From contig OZ241340.1 in NCBI GenBank assembly GCA_965199975.1, forward strand, positions 744,001 through 808,000: a stretch of 64,000 bases of DNA, given 5' to 3'. The stretch is from JASLDZ01 sp965199975. Its GTDB lineage: Bacteria; Pseudomonadota; Alphaproteobacteria; Caulobacterales; Caulobacteraceae. A program made the position numbers and the translations under genes. Below the pieces are notes generated by a model. It saw only the letters and a list, made by a program, of their open reading frames with translations. It was not told the origin of the DNA and searched no databases. Numbering within the stretch: position 1 is the stretch's first letter; each line of letters opens with the position of its first letter. This document shows positions 43,020 through 51,710 of the stretch, one piece after another.

Positions 43020-44662
43020 CGCGGCGCCTCCGGCAGGCGCACCATGAAGCGGGCGCCGGCGACGCCGCCGTCGGGCGCCGCACGGTTCTCCGCGGCGATG
43101 GTCCCGCCATGCGCCTCGACCACCTGGCTGGCGATGGACAGGCCCAGCCCCGAATGGCCCCCGAAAGCCGAGCCCCCGGGCGCCGAGCTGCGCGGGCGGT
43201 TGGTGTAGAAGCGCTGGAACACGGTGGTGAGGTTCTCGGGCGGGATGCCCGGGCCGTCGTCATCGACCCGCACCACGACCTGCGGCCGCTCGCCGGCCTC
43301 GCGCCCCAGGGACACGCGCACGCCGCCGCCCTCGGGACTGAAGGAGCGGGCGTTGTCGATCAGGTTGCGGAACACCTGGCCCAGCGGCCCCTCGCGCCCC
43401 GCCACGCGATAGGCCGCGCCCGCGTCGCCGGTCGTGACGCGCACCGGCCTATCGGCGCCGTGCGGATGCAACTCGGCCATGTCTTGGAGCAGGCGGGAGA
43501 GGTCGACCACGCGCGGCGCCTCACGCGACAGCTCGGCGTCCAGGCGCGAGGAGTTGGCGATGTCGGTGATCAGCCGGTCCAGCCGGCGCACGTCGTTCTT
43601 GAGCACCGCCATCAGCCGCGTGCGGCCCGGGTGCTCGGGCGGGGCCAGCTCCAGCGTCTCCACCGCCGAGCGCATGGAGGTGAGCGGGTTCTTGATCTCG
43701 TGCGCCACGTCGGCTGCGAAGCGCTCGATGGCGTCCATGCGCGCGCTCTGCGCGTCGGTCATGGACTCCAGCGCGCGGGTGAGGCCGCCCACCTCGTCCT
43801 CCCGCCCGGCCAGGTCGGGCAGCGAGATGGTGCGCGCGCGCGACAGGCGCACGCTGTCGGCCGCCCGCGCCAGCCGCTCGATCGGGGTGGCCACCAGGGT
43901 ATAGAGCAGGAGAGACGAGACCAGCGAGGCCCCCACCGCGATCAGGATGAAGGGGAGAAGCGCGCGGCGCTGCGCCCACACCGTCGCCTCCACGTCGCCA
44001 CTCTCGATCTGCAGCACGCCCAACACCGCCTGCACGTGCTGCAGCGGGATGGAGACGCTGACCACCCGGCCGTTCGCCTCGGTGTCGCGCACCTGCGACA
44101 CGCGACGGCCGCTCAGCGCGGCCGCCACCTCGCGCTGCTCGATCACGTGCGCCCGGGCGGCGTGCTGGTCGGCCCAGCGCTCGCGAAGCTCGCCCCACCA
44201 CGCCAGCGGGCCGTTGCGAGGGCGCACCGGCGGCAACCGCGCGGAGAGCACCTTGTCGGCGATCACGTCGGTGTCGGCGATCAGCCGGCCCTGCGAGTCG
44301 TACAGCCGGGCCCGTTCGGTCGAGGGCAGCTTGAGCAGCTGCAGGGTGTAGGCGGCGCGCTCGGCCTCCAGCGCCGGCTCCGGCTCGCCGACCGTGGCGG
44401 TCTGCACCAGCACGTAGGAAATCAGCTCGCCCTGCGTCGTCAGGCTGTCCTGGCGCGCCTGCAGGAGGCCGTGGCGCAGTTCGTTCAGCACGAGCGCGCC
44501 GATGATCAGCACGATCAGGCCCGCCAGGTTCAGGCCGAGGACCAGCAGCCCCAGCTTGGAAGCGGCGAAGCGGCTGCGCAGGTGGCGACGCAGAGCGGCG
44601 CGCCGTCCCTCCCGCACGACCTCCAGCGCTTCAGGACTCGCGGTAGCGGTAGCCGACGCCAT
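43016..44662 (-). CDS. chvG: ChvG sensor histidine kinase
   Basis: The 548-residue inner-membrane kinase has two helices flanking a periplasmic stimulus-sensing domain (about residues 65-265), a HAMP segment, and the HisKA H-box VAHEIKNPLTSMRSAV. The ATPase domain has N-box IDNARSFSP, DDDGPGIPPENL and a GHSGLGLSI G-box. ChvG senses acid or envelope stress and phosphorylates ChvI. The ATG at 44662 overlaps the end of chvI by 32 bases; a later start in EALEVV is possible. Confidence 0.93.
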   Translation of the reverse strand: MASATATASPEALEVVREGRRAALRRHLRSRFAASKLGLLVLGLNLAGLIVLIIGALVLNELRHGLLQARQDSLTTQGELISYVLVQTATVGEPEPALEAERAAYTLQLLKLPSTERARLYDSQGRLIADTDVIADKVLSARLPPVRPRNGPLAWWGELRERWADQHAARAHVIEQREVAAALSGRRVSQVRDTEANGRVVSVSIPLQHVQAVLGVLQIESGDVEATVWAQRRALLPFILIAVGASLVSSLLLYTLVATPIERLARAADSVRLSRARTISLPDLAGREDEVGGLTRALESMTDAQSARMDAIERFAADVAHEIKNPLTSMRSAVETLELAPPEHPGRTRLMAVLKNDVRRLDRLITDIANSSRLDAELSREAPRVVDLSRLLQDMAELHPHGADRPVRVTTGDAGAAYRVAGREGPLGQVFRNLIDNARSFSPEGGGVRVSLGREAGERPQVVVRVDDDGPGIPPENLTTVFQRFYTNRPRSSAPGGSAFGGHSGLGLSIASQVVEAHGGTIAAENRAAPDGGVAGARFMVRLPEAPR

Positions 44663-45365
44663 ACAAGGTTTCGATGGCGTCGAACTCGGAGTCCACCTGC
44701 CGGAACTTCTTGCGCATGCGCTTGACGTGGCTGTCGATGGTGCGATCGTCGACGTAGACCTGGTCGTCGTAGGCGGCGTCCATCAGGTTGTCGCGGCTTT
44801 TGACGAACCCGGGGCGCTGCGCCAGCGATTGCAGCAGGAGGAACTCGGTGACGGTCAGCTTCACCGGCTTGCCGTTCCACAGGCAGTCGTGCCGTGCGGG
44901 GTCGAGCGTGAGGCGCCCGCGCTTGAGAGCCTGGCGCGCCTCGGCGTCGGCGGCGCTGAGCGGCTGGGAGCCGCCCGAGAAGTCGGCGGCCTCCTCCTCG
45001 TCGGCGCGGGCGCGCCGCAACACGGCCTTCACACGCTCCAGAAGCAGGCGCTGGCTGAACGGCTTGTGCATGTAGTCGTCGGCGCCGAGATTGAAGCCCA
45101 GGATCTCGTCGATCTCCTCGTCCTTGGAGGTGAGGATGATCACCGGCATCTCGCTGGTCGCGCGCAGGCGCCGCAGCACCTCCATGCCGTCCATGCGGGG
45201 CATCTTCACATCGAGGATGGCGAGGTCGGGGGGGTCGCTCTCCAAACCGGCGAGGCCTGTCGCCCCATCATGATAGACCCTCACCTCGTGCCCGTGGCTC
45301 TCGAGCGCCATGGAGACGGAGGTGGTGATGTTTTCGTCGTCGTCGACGAGGGCGATGCTGGCCAT
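44631..45365 (-). CDS. chvI: ChvI response regulator
   Basis: The 244-residue OmpR/PhoB-type regulator has a receiver domain with acidic pocket DDDEN near residue 8 and phospho-acceptor D52 in LAILDVKMP, and a C-terminal winged helix ending YRYRES. ChvI with ChvG controls envelope, acid and exopolysaccharide genes in alphaproteobacteria. It heads the chvI-chvG-hprK-EIIA-ptsH chain. In several relatives pckA is divergently placed; here an unknown 566-aa gene is. Confidence 0.95.
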   Translation of the reverse strand: MASIALVDDDENITTSVSMALESHGHEVRVYHDGATGLAGLESDPPDLAILDVKMPRMDGMEVLRRLRATSEMPVIILTSKDEEIDEILGFNLGADDYMHKPFSQRLLLERVKAVLRRARADEEEAADFSGGSQPLSAADAEARQALKRGRLTLDPARHDCLWNGKPVKLTVTEFLLLQSLAQRPGFVKSRDNLMDAAYDDQVYVDDRTIDSHVKRMRKKFRQVDSEFDAIETLYGVGYRYRES

Positions 45366-45470
45366 GGTCCGTACGGTGTGGGCTGATGTCGGTGTCGGCG
45401 CTAGCGTTCGCGCGCCTTTGCGGCCGGTTTAAGCCGCAAGTAAGCGCGGCTGTGGCAGCGTCGGTTCCGC

Positions 45471-47171
45471 ATGGACCGCCACATCCACTACGAGGTCTTC
45501 GCCCGCCGGCTCGTATCCGACGACTGGGCGCTTCGCGCCGCCCTGCCCGACCGGGGCGAGGCCCTGGACGAAGCGCAGGCGCTGGTCGCCTCCGGCCGGG
45601 CGGTCGCGGCGCGGGTGTGCAAGGAGGTGCTGGACGAGGCGAGCGGCCTCTTCTCCAGCGTGGTGATCCAGTCGCTGGGCGCGCCGGAAGCCGCCCCGCG
45701 CCGCCGGCCGGTCGAGGCGCCGGCGGCGGGACCGCCCTGCGGCGCCCCGCAGGACCTCTACACGCCCCGCGCTCGCGAGACGCTCGCGCGCCTCCTGGAG
45801 GACTGGCTGCGCCGTCGCGGCGTCACGGTCTTCGAGCTGCTGCACCGGCCCGACCTCGCCGAGCAGCTGGAGGCGCACGGCGACGACCTCGCCGGCGCGG
45901 TGCAGCGCATCGCCATCCCCGAGGCGCAGGCGCGCGCCAAGCCGGTGCACGAGGTGGTGCGCAGCTACAGGGCGCTGGCCGCGAAGGCGACGGCGCGCCT
46001 CGTCGCCGACGCCAAGCGCCGCGCCTTCCCCGAGGTCGACCCCTCCACCTTCGCCGTGGTCGCCGGTCGGCTCACCGGCCAAGGCGAGGCCCTCTACCTC
46101 CTCGGCGCCGGCGTGGCGGCGCATCTGGCGCAGGCGTGCGGCTGGCGCGCCAAGCTGGCGCTGATCGTCGGCCTGGCCGAGGCGGCGCCCGAGGTCGGTC
46201 AGGGCCGCGCCCTGGCGCTCGCCGTGCTCGAGCCGGTCCTGGCGGAGATCCTGGGCGGCCGCGCCGAGCTGTCAGACCTCCTCGGCCGGCCGGTCGACCT
46301 GGGGGGCGGCCTGGCCTTCCTGGTGCGCCTCGCCGCCGGGCGCGCCGCCTCGGCCGTCGAGGCCGCGGACTCCGGCCTGCTCCGCCCCATTCTGCCGCTG
46401 GACGCCGCGGGCGCGCGGCTGGCCGCCCTGCTGGAGGCGGACGCCTTCGCCAAGGTGCGCGCCGCGGTGCTGCGGCGCGTGCTCGCCGAGGTTACGGGGC
46501 CGCGGCGGCTGCGCCCGTCCGACCCGCAGGGAGAGATCGAGCTCCTGCGCGCGCTGGCGGGCGTGCTGGGGGCCGCCGCCGGGCCGCGCCTGCCGATGGA
46601 GGACGTGCGGGCGAGCTTCCTGGAGCGCTCGCGCCGCCTCGTCGCCCCCGACTTCACCGCCGCCCTGACCGAAGGGATCGTCGATCCGGTGGAGGCCGCG
46701 CGCACCCTGGTGCGCCTGGCCGAGAACGTCACGGGCGCCGCCAACAAGCGCGCCGCGGCCCGCTGGATCGAGGCTGCGGTCGGCTCGCTCCGCTTCGAGA
46801 CCGCCGTGCGTCAGACGGGAAGCGCCCCGGGCGCGCGCCTGGCGGCGCTGGCGGCGCTGCAGCGCGCCATCGCCGGCGCCGACCTCGACCCGGCCGACGC
46901 CGCGCGGCTCGAGGCGCGGGTGGGAGAGGCGGGGGGCTGGGTCGAGGCGGACGCGCGGCTCACCGCCGCCATCGGCCGCTCCGGCGCGCCGCCGCTGGCC
47001 CGCGCGCTCGCGCTCCTGCGCATGGCGTCGGGCGAGACCGCGCCCCGCGGCCCGGCCGGCGATCGCGCCCGGGCCGAGGCGGCGCGCGTGGTGCGCACGC
47101 CCGAACTGAAGGCCGCCGTCGCCGCCAGCCCCGACGAGTTCGCCAAGCTGCGGACCCTGCTCGCCGCCTGA
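45471..47171 (+). CDS. large unknown Ala/Leu-rich protein divergent from chvI
   Basis: The 566-residue protein is soluble, helix-rich and Ala/Leu/Arg-rich, with no signal peptide, membrane segments or recognisable enzyme motif. Codon use is normal for the window. A possible weak N-terminal region holds MDRHIHYEVFARRLVSDDWA, and later parts have repeated helical blocks (GVFELL, RLAALLEAD). I do not recognise a domain. It lies 105 bases from chvI, divergent, in a region holding TTAAGCCGCAAGTAA, a one-mismatch match to a CtrA box. A link to the ChvGI regulon is only a guess. Confidence 0.75.
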   Translation: MDRHIHYEVFARRLVSDDWALRAALPDRGEALDEAQALVASGRAVAARVCKEVLDEASGLFSSVVIQSLGAPEAAPRRRPVEAPAAGPPCGAPQDLYTPRARETLARLLEDWLRRRGVTVFELLHRPDLAEQLEAHGDDLAGAVQRIAIPEAQARAKPVHEVVRSYRALAAKATARLVADAKRRAFPEVDPSTFAVVAGRLTGQGEALYLLGAGVAAHLAQACGWRAKLALIVGLAEAAPEVGQGRALALAVLEPVLAEILGGRAELSDLLGRPVDLGGGLAFLVRLAAGRAASAVEAADSGLLRPILPLDAAGARLAALLEADAFAKVRAAVLRRVLAEVTGPRRLRPSDPQGEIELLRALAGVLGAAAGPRLPMEDVRASFLERSRRLVAPDFTAALTEGIVDPVEAARTLVRLAENVTGAANKRAAARWIEAAVGSLRFETAVRQTGSAPGARLAALAALQRAIAGADLDPADAARLEARVGEAGGWVEADARLTAAIGRSGAPPLARALALLRMASGETAPRGPAGDRARAEAARVVRTPELKAAVAASPDEFAKLRTLLAA

Positions 47172-47266
47172 GCGGTCCGCCTCGCGGTCGCGCCCGATGC
47201 CGCCGCCATGCTTGGCGAAGCTTCGGTCGCCCGCTACACGCGCGCCACATCCCAACAGGAGGCCGC

Positions 47267-48229
47267 ATGGCCCGCGCGAAGATCGCCCTTATCGGCGCCG
47301 GCATGATCGGCGGCACCCTCGCCCACATCTGCGCCCGCGAGGAGCTGGGCGACGTGGTGCTGTTCGACATCGCCGAGGGCGTGCCCCAGGGCAAGGCGCT
47401 CGACCTGGCCCAGTCCACCGCCGCCACCGGCCGCGACGTGGCGCTGCGGGGCGCCAACGCCTACGCCGACATCGCAGGCGCCGACGTCTGCATCGTCACC
47501 GCCGGCGTGCCGCGCAAGCCGGGCATGAGCCGCGACGATCTCCTCGGCATCAACCTCAAGGTCATGAAGGCGGTGGGCGAGGGCCTCAAGGCGCACGCGC
47601 CCGACGCCTTCGTGATCTGCATCACCAACCCGCTGGACGCCATGGTGTGGGCGCTGCGCGAGTTCTCGGGCCTCAAGCCCGAGATGGTGGTGGGCATGGC
47701 CGGCGTGCTGGACAGCTCGCGCTTCGCCTACTTCCTCAGCGAGAAGACCGGCGTGTCGGTGGAGGACATCCGCGCATGGACGCTGGGCGGCCACGGCGAC
47801 GACATGGTGCCCATGGTGCGCTACTCCACCGTCGGCGGCCTGCCGCTGGACGTCCTGGTCGAGCAGGGGACGATGAGCCAGGGCGAACTCGACGCCATCG
47901 TGGAGCGCACGCGCAAGGGCGGCGGCGAGATCGTCGGCCTGCTGAAGACCGGCTCGGCCTTCTACGCCCCGGCGGAGAGCGCCATCGTCATGGCCAAGAG
48001 CTATCTGCACGACAAGAAGCGCGTGCTGCCCTGCGCCGCTCACCTTTCCGGCCAGTATGGGCTCTCCGGCATGTACGTGGGCGTGCCCGCGGTGATCGGC
48101 GCCGAGGGCGTCGAGCGCGTGATCGAGTTCCCGCTCGACGACGCCGAGAAGGCGATGTTCGCCAAGTCCACCGAGGCGGTGAAGGGGCTGATGGAGGCCT
48201 GCAAGGGCATCGAGCCGGCCCTGGCCTGA
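47267..48229 (+). CDS. mdh: malate dehydrogenase
   Basis: The 320-residue LDH-like malate dehydrogenase converts malate and oxaloacetate in the TCA cycle. It has the NAD loop IALIGAGMIGG, VTAGVPRKPGMSRDDLL, substrate residues in CITNPLDAM and the catalytic His in WTLGGHGDDMVP. AGGAGG lies 4 bases before the ATG at 47267. The succinyl-CoA synthetase genes that often follow mdh are absent; a beta-lactamase-like gene is next. Confidence 0.96.
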   Translation: MARAKIALIGAGMIGGTLAHICAREELGDVVLFDIAEGVPQGKALDLAQSTAATGRDVALRGANAYADIAGADVCIVTAGVPRKPGMSRDDLLGINLKVMKAVGEGLKAHAPDAFVICITNPLDAMVWALREFSGLKPEMVVGMAGVLDSSRFAYFLSEKTGVSVEDIRAWTLGGHGDDMVPMVRYSTVGGLPLDVLVEQGTMSQGELDAIVERTRKGGGEIVGLLKTGSAFYAPAESAIVMAKSYLHDKKRVLPCAAHLSGQYGLSGMYVGVPAVIGAEGVERVIEFPLDDAEKAMFAKSTEAVKGLMEACKGIEPALA

Positions 48230-48238
48230 CGACCTTCC

Positions 48239-49285
48239 GTGCACGGAGCTTCCCGGCGGAGCCTGCTCCTGGGCGCGGCGGCGCTGGCGGGGTGCGCCGC
48301 CCCCTCGCGCCCCGCCGCCCGCGCGCAGCCGGCGTCCGCGCCCCCGCCGGCGCCGGCGGCGCTGCAGGCGCGGCTGACGAGCGCGGTGGCCGCCTTCGAC
48401 GGGCGGTTCGGCGTGGCGATCCACGACATGCGCGCCGGTTGGACCGCCAGCGTCGACGGTGCGCGCCTCTACCCCCAGCAGAGCGTGGCCAAGCTGTGGA
48501 CGGCGCTGGCGGTGTTCGACGCGGTGGACCGCGGCCGGCTGCGGCTCGACCAGTCGGTGCGCGTTGGCCCGGCCGACATGAGCGTCTTCCACCAGCCGCT
48601 GCGCGCCCGGGTGCTGGCCGGCCCGATCGACGTGAGCGTCGACGCCCTCCTCGCGGGCGCCCTGGCGCAGAGCGACAACGCCTGCGACGACGTGCTCATC
48701 CGCCTGGTGGGCGGCGATGCGGCGGTGCAGCGGGTGGTTGACGCGCGCGGCCTGGGCGCCATCCGCGCCGGGCCCCAGGAGCATGAGCTGCAGAGCTGGA
48801 TCGCCGGCGTCGCGTGGCGACCGGAGTACGTGGTGGGCGACGCCTTCGAGCGCGCGCGTGATCGCGTGCCCGCGCAGGTGCGCCGCGTGCGCATGGCCGC
48901 CTACCTGGCCGATCCGCCAGAGGGCGCCGCGCCGGACGCCATGGTGCGTGCGCTGGGGCGGTTGGCGCAGGGCGAGCTGCTGTCGCCCGCCTCCACCGCG
49001 CGCTTCCTGGAGATCCTGCAGTCCACCACCACCGGTCCCAACCGGCTCAAGGCGGGCCTGCCGCCCGGCTGGAGCTTCGCCCACAAGACCGGCACGGGCC
49101 AGGACTTCGCCGGCCTCTCCACCGGCTACGACGACGTGGGGATCGCCACGGCGCCGGACGGATCGCTGTTCACCCTGGCGGCGATGATGGCGTCCACCGC
49201 GCGCCCCATCCCCGAGCGCATGCTGGCCATGCAGGCGATCTCGCGGGCCCTGGCCGACTGGAAGGCCGGCCCGCCTCCCGCCTGA
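48239..49285 (+). CDS. class A beta-lactamase-like serine hydrolase lipoprotein
   Basis: The 348-residue protein has a twin-Arg and lipobox-like start (SRRSLLL, then LAGC with Cys 19), so it may be a lipid-anchored periplasmic enzyme. The serine beta-lactamase/DD-peptidase motifs are in order: S82-V-A-K85, S145-D-N147 and K283-T-G. A possible ExxL element at 181-184 could be the class A general base. The start is GTG 48239, 9 bases after the mdh stop. It could also be a peptidoglycan or ester hydrolase; no activity is proven. Confidence 0.8.
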   Translation: MHGASRRSLLLGAAALAGCAAPSRPAARAQPASAPPPAPAALQARLTSAVAAFDGRFGVAIHDMRAGWTASVDGARLYPQQSVAKLWTALAVFDAVDRGRLRLDQSVRVGPADMSVFHQPLRARVLAGPIDVSVDALLAGALAQSDNACDDVLIRLVGGDAAVQRVVDARGLGAIRAGPQEHELQSWIAGVAWRPEYVVGDAFERARDRVPAQVRRVRMAAYLADPPEGAAPDAMVRALGRLAQGELLSPASTARFLEILQSTTTGPNRLKAGLPPGWSFAHKTGTGQDFAGLSTGYDDVGIATAPDGSLFTLAAMMASTARPIPERMLAMQAISRALADWKAGPPPA

Positions 49286-49286
49286 C

Positions 49287-50462
49287 TCAGGCCACGGAGA
49301 CGGCGGCCTGTTCGGCGGCGCGCAGGGTGGAGGCGCGCACCTTCTCGCTCTCGCTCTTGAGCTGGCCGCACGCCGCCAGGATGTCGCGCCCGCGCGGCGT
49401 GCGGATGGGCGAGGCGTAGCCGGCGCGGTTCAGCACGGCGGCGAAGCGCTCGATGGTCGCCCAGTCGGAGCACTGGTAGGGCGCCCCCGGCCAGGCGTTG
49501 AAGGGGATCAGGTTGATCTTGGCCGGCACGCCCTTGAGCAGGCGAACCAGCGCGCGCGCCTCCTCCGCGCTGTCGTTGACGCCCTTCAGCATGACGTACT
49601 CGAACGTCACCCGCCGGGCGTTGGAGATCCCCGGATAGGCGCGGATCGCCTCGATGAGCGCGGCGATGTCGTAGCGCTTGTTCAGCGGCACCAGCACGTC
49701 GCGAAGGGGGTCGTTGGTGGCGTGCAGGCTGATGGCCAGCATGGCCTGGGTGCGCTCGCCCAGCTCCATCAGCTTGGGGACCACACCTGACGTGGACACG
49801 GTGATTCGCCGCCGCGAGATGGCGATGCCCTCGTTGTCGCTGACGATGTCGATGGCGTCGGCCACCGCGTCCAGATTGTACAGCGGCTCGCCCATGCCCA
49901 TGAACACGATGTTGGAGAGGCGCCGCTCTCCCTGAGGGCTCAGCCATTCCTCCAGGTCGTCGCGCGCGACCTGCACCTGGGCGGTGATCTCGGCGGCGGT
50001 GAGGTTGCGCACCAGCGCCTGGGTGCCGGTATGGCAGAAGGTGCAGTTCAGCGTGCATCCCACCTGCGAGCTGACGCACAGCGCCCCGGCCCGGCCCACG
50101 TCGGGGATGTAGACGGTCTCGGCTTCGATCCCCGGCGCGAAGCGGATCAGCCACTTGCGCGTGCCGTCCTGCGAGACCTGGCGCGCCACCACCTCGGGGC
50201 GGGCCAGGGTGAAGCGCTCGGCCAGGAGCGGCTGCAGCGCCTTGCCGATGTCGCTCATGGCGGCGAAGTCGGTCACGCCGTGGTGGTGGATCCAGCGCCA
50301 CATCTGGGTGGCGCGCATGCGCGCCTTGTCCGCCGCCACCACGCCGGACGCGACCAGCGCCGTCTGCAACCCCGCCCGGGTGAGGCCCGAGAGGTTGACG
50401 GGCGCGGATACGCTCCCGGCGTCGCGGCGGCTGAGCTCCAGGGTGGCGGCCATCGCCCGCAT
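49287..50462 (-). CDS. rlmN: dual-specificity RNA methyltransferase RlmN
   Basis: The 391-residue radical-SAM enzyme methylates A2503 of 23S rRNA and A37 of some tRNAs. The cluster motif CxxxCxxC is GCTLNCTFCHTG, and the ISLHATNDPLRDVLVPLNKRY and KGVNDSAEEARAL blocks are conserved. Starts at 50462 and 50453 are alternatives; a GGGA element fits 50462 slightly better. It ends 1 base past the beta-lactamase-like gene (convergent) and is divergent from proB. Confidence 0.93.
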   Translation of the reverse strand: MRAMAATLELSRRDAGSVSAPVNLSGLTRAGLQTALVASGVVAADKARMRATQMWRWIHHHGVTDFAAMSDIGKALQPLLAERFTLARPEVVARQVSQDGTRKWLIRFAPGIEAETVYIPDVGRAGALCVSSQVGCTLNCTFCHTGTQALVRNLTAAEITAQVQVARDDLEEWLSPQGERRLSNIVFMGMGEPLYNLDAVADAIDIVSDNEGIAISRRRITVSTSGVVPKLMELGERTQAMLAISLHATNDPLRDVLVPLNKRYDIAALIEAIRAYPGISNARRVTFEYVMLKGVNDSAEEARALVRLLKGVPAKINLIPFNAWPGAPYQCSDWATIERFAAVLNRAGYASPIRTPRGRDILAACGQLKSESEKVRASTLRAAEQAAVSVA

Positions 50463-50570
50463 GTGCGGCGCCCGTCCCGGCTCCGCAAGCCGGCGGCGTC
50501 TCCACCGCGGTGGTGGCGGGCGGCGCGATCGCCCATAACGCCGCTCGCCGAACGACGAGCGCCGCCCGCC

Positions 50571-51710
50571 ATGATCGACCCCGACGAGACGCGCCGCGTG
50601 GTGATCAAGGTCGGCTCCGCACTGCTCGCCGGGCCCGACCACGCCGCCGACCGCGCCTTCGCGGCCGCGCTGGCGGCCGACATCGCGGACTTGCGGGGGA
50701 AGGGCGCCGAGGTGGTGCTGGTCTCCTCCGGCGCCGTCGCCCTGGGCCGCGCGCCCCTCAAGCTAGCCCCCGGCGCGGCGTTGGCGCTGGAGGTGAAGCA
50801 GGCCGCCGCCGCCGCCGGCCAGGCGCGGCTGATCGAGCTGTGGGCGCAGGCCATGGGCGCGCACGACGTGCCCGTCGCCCAGGTGCTGCTCACCCGCGGC
50901 GACACCGAGGTGCGGCGGCGCTGGCTCAACGCCCGCTCGACGCTGGAGACGCTGCTGCGCCTGGGCGCCCTGCCGGTGATCAACGAGAACGACACGGTCG
51001 CCACCGAGGAGCTGCGCTACGGCGACAACGACCGGCTGGCGGCGCGCGTGGCGCAGATGCTGCGCGCCGACCGGCTCGTCCTGCTCTCCGACGTGGATGG
51101 CCTGCACACCGCCGATCCGCGACGCGACCCCGCCGCGCGGCACCTGACCGAGGTGGACGAGATCACGCCCGAGGTGCTGGCCATGGCCAGCGGGCCGAAC
51201 ACCGCGGCGGGGGTGGGCGCGGGGGGCATGGCCTCCAAGCTGGCCGCCGCCGCCATCGCGCGCGCGGCGGGCTGCGTCACCGTCATCGCCGCCGGGCGCT
51301 CGCCCGTCGATCCGCGCCCGCTGCGGGCGCTGGAGCGGGGCGCGCGCTCCACCCGCATCCACGCCAGCGCGACGCCGCACGCGGCCTACAAGGCGTGGAT
51401 CGCCGGGCGTCTCGACGTGGCGGGCGCGCTCCTGGTCGATGCGGGGGCGGCGGCGGCCCTGCGCGGTGGCGCGAGCCTCCTGCCCGCCGGCGTCACCGGC
51501 GTGCGCGGCGCCTTCGAGAAGGGCGACGCGGTGGCGGTGCTCGACCCGCAGGGGCGGGAATTCGCGCGCGGCCTCGTCCGCCGCGGCGCCGAGGGCGTGC
51601 GGCGCGTGGCCGGGCTGCGGTCGGACGCGGTGGCCGCCCTGGGCCTCGAAGGCCGCCCCGAGCTGATCCACAAGGACGACCTCGTGCTGCTTCAGGGCGC
51701 CGCCGCATGA
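50571..51710 (+). CDS. proB: glutamate 5-kinase
   Basis: The 379-residue ProB phosphorylates glutamate as the first step of proline synthesis. It has VVIKVGSALL, LVSSGAVALGR, INENDTVATEELRYGDNDRLAA and LLSDVDGL in the kinase domain, and a C-terminal PUA domain (about 285-379). It overlaps proA by 4 bases (ATGA). The ATG at 50571 is preceded by the divergent rlmN start. Confidence 0.95.
   Translation: MIDPDETRRVVIKVGSALLAGPDHAADRAFAAALAADIADLRGKGAEVVLVSSGAVALGRAPLKLAPGAALALEVKQAAAAAGQARLIELWAQAMGAHDVPVAQVLLTRGDTEVRRRWLNARSTLETLLRLGALPVINENDTVATEELRYGDNDRLAARVAQMLRADRLVLLSDVDGLHTADPRRDPAARHLTEVDEITPEVLAMASGPNTAAGVGAGGMASKLAAAAIARAAGCVTVIAAGRSPVDPRPLRALERGARSTRIHASATPHAAYKAWIAGRLDVAGALLVDAGAAAALRGGASLLPAGVTGVRGAFEKGDAVAVLDPQGREFARGLVRRGAEGVRRVAGLRSDAVAALGLEGRPELIHKDDLVLLQGAAA

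Noticed and set aside
45386..47266. Upstream extension of the mdh frame for over 600 codons
   Set aside because: The stretch is Gly/Arg/Ala-rich and overlaps the 566-residue gene; the conserved mdh start is at 47267 after an AGGAGG site.
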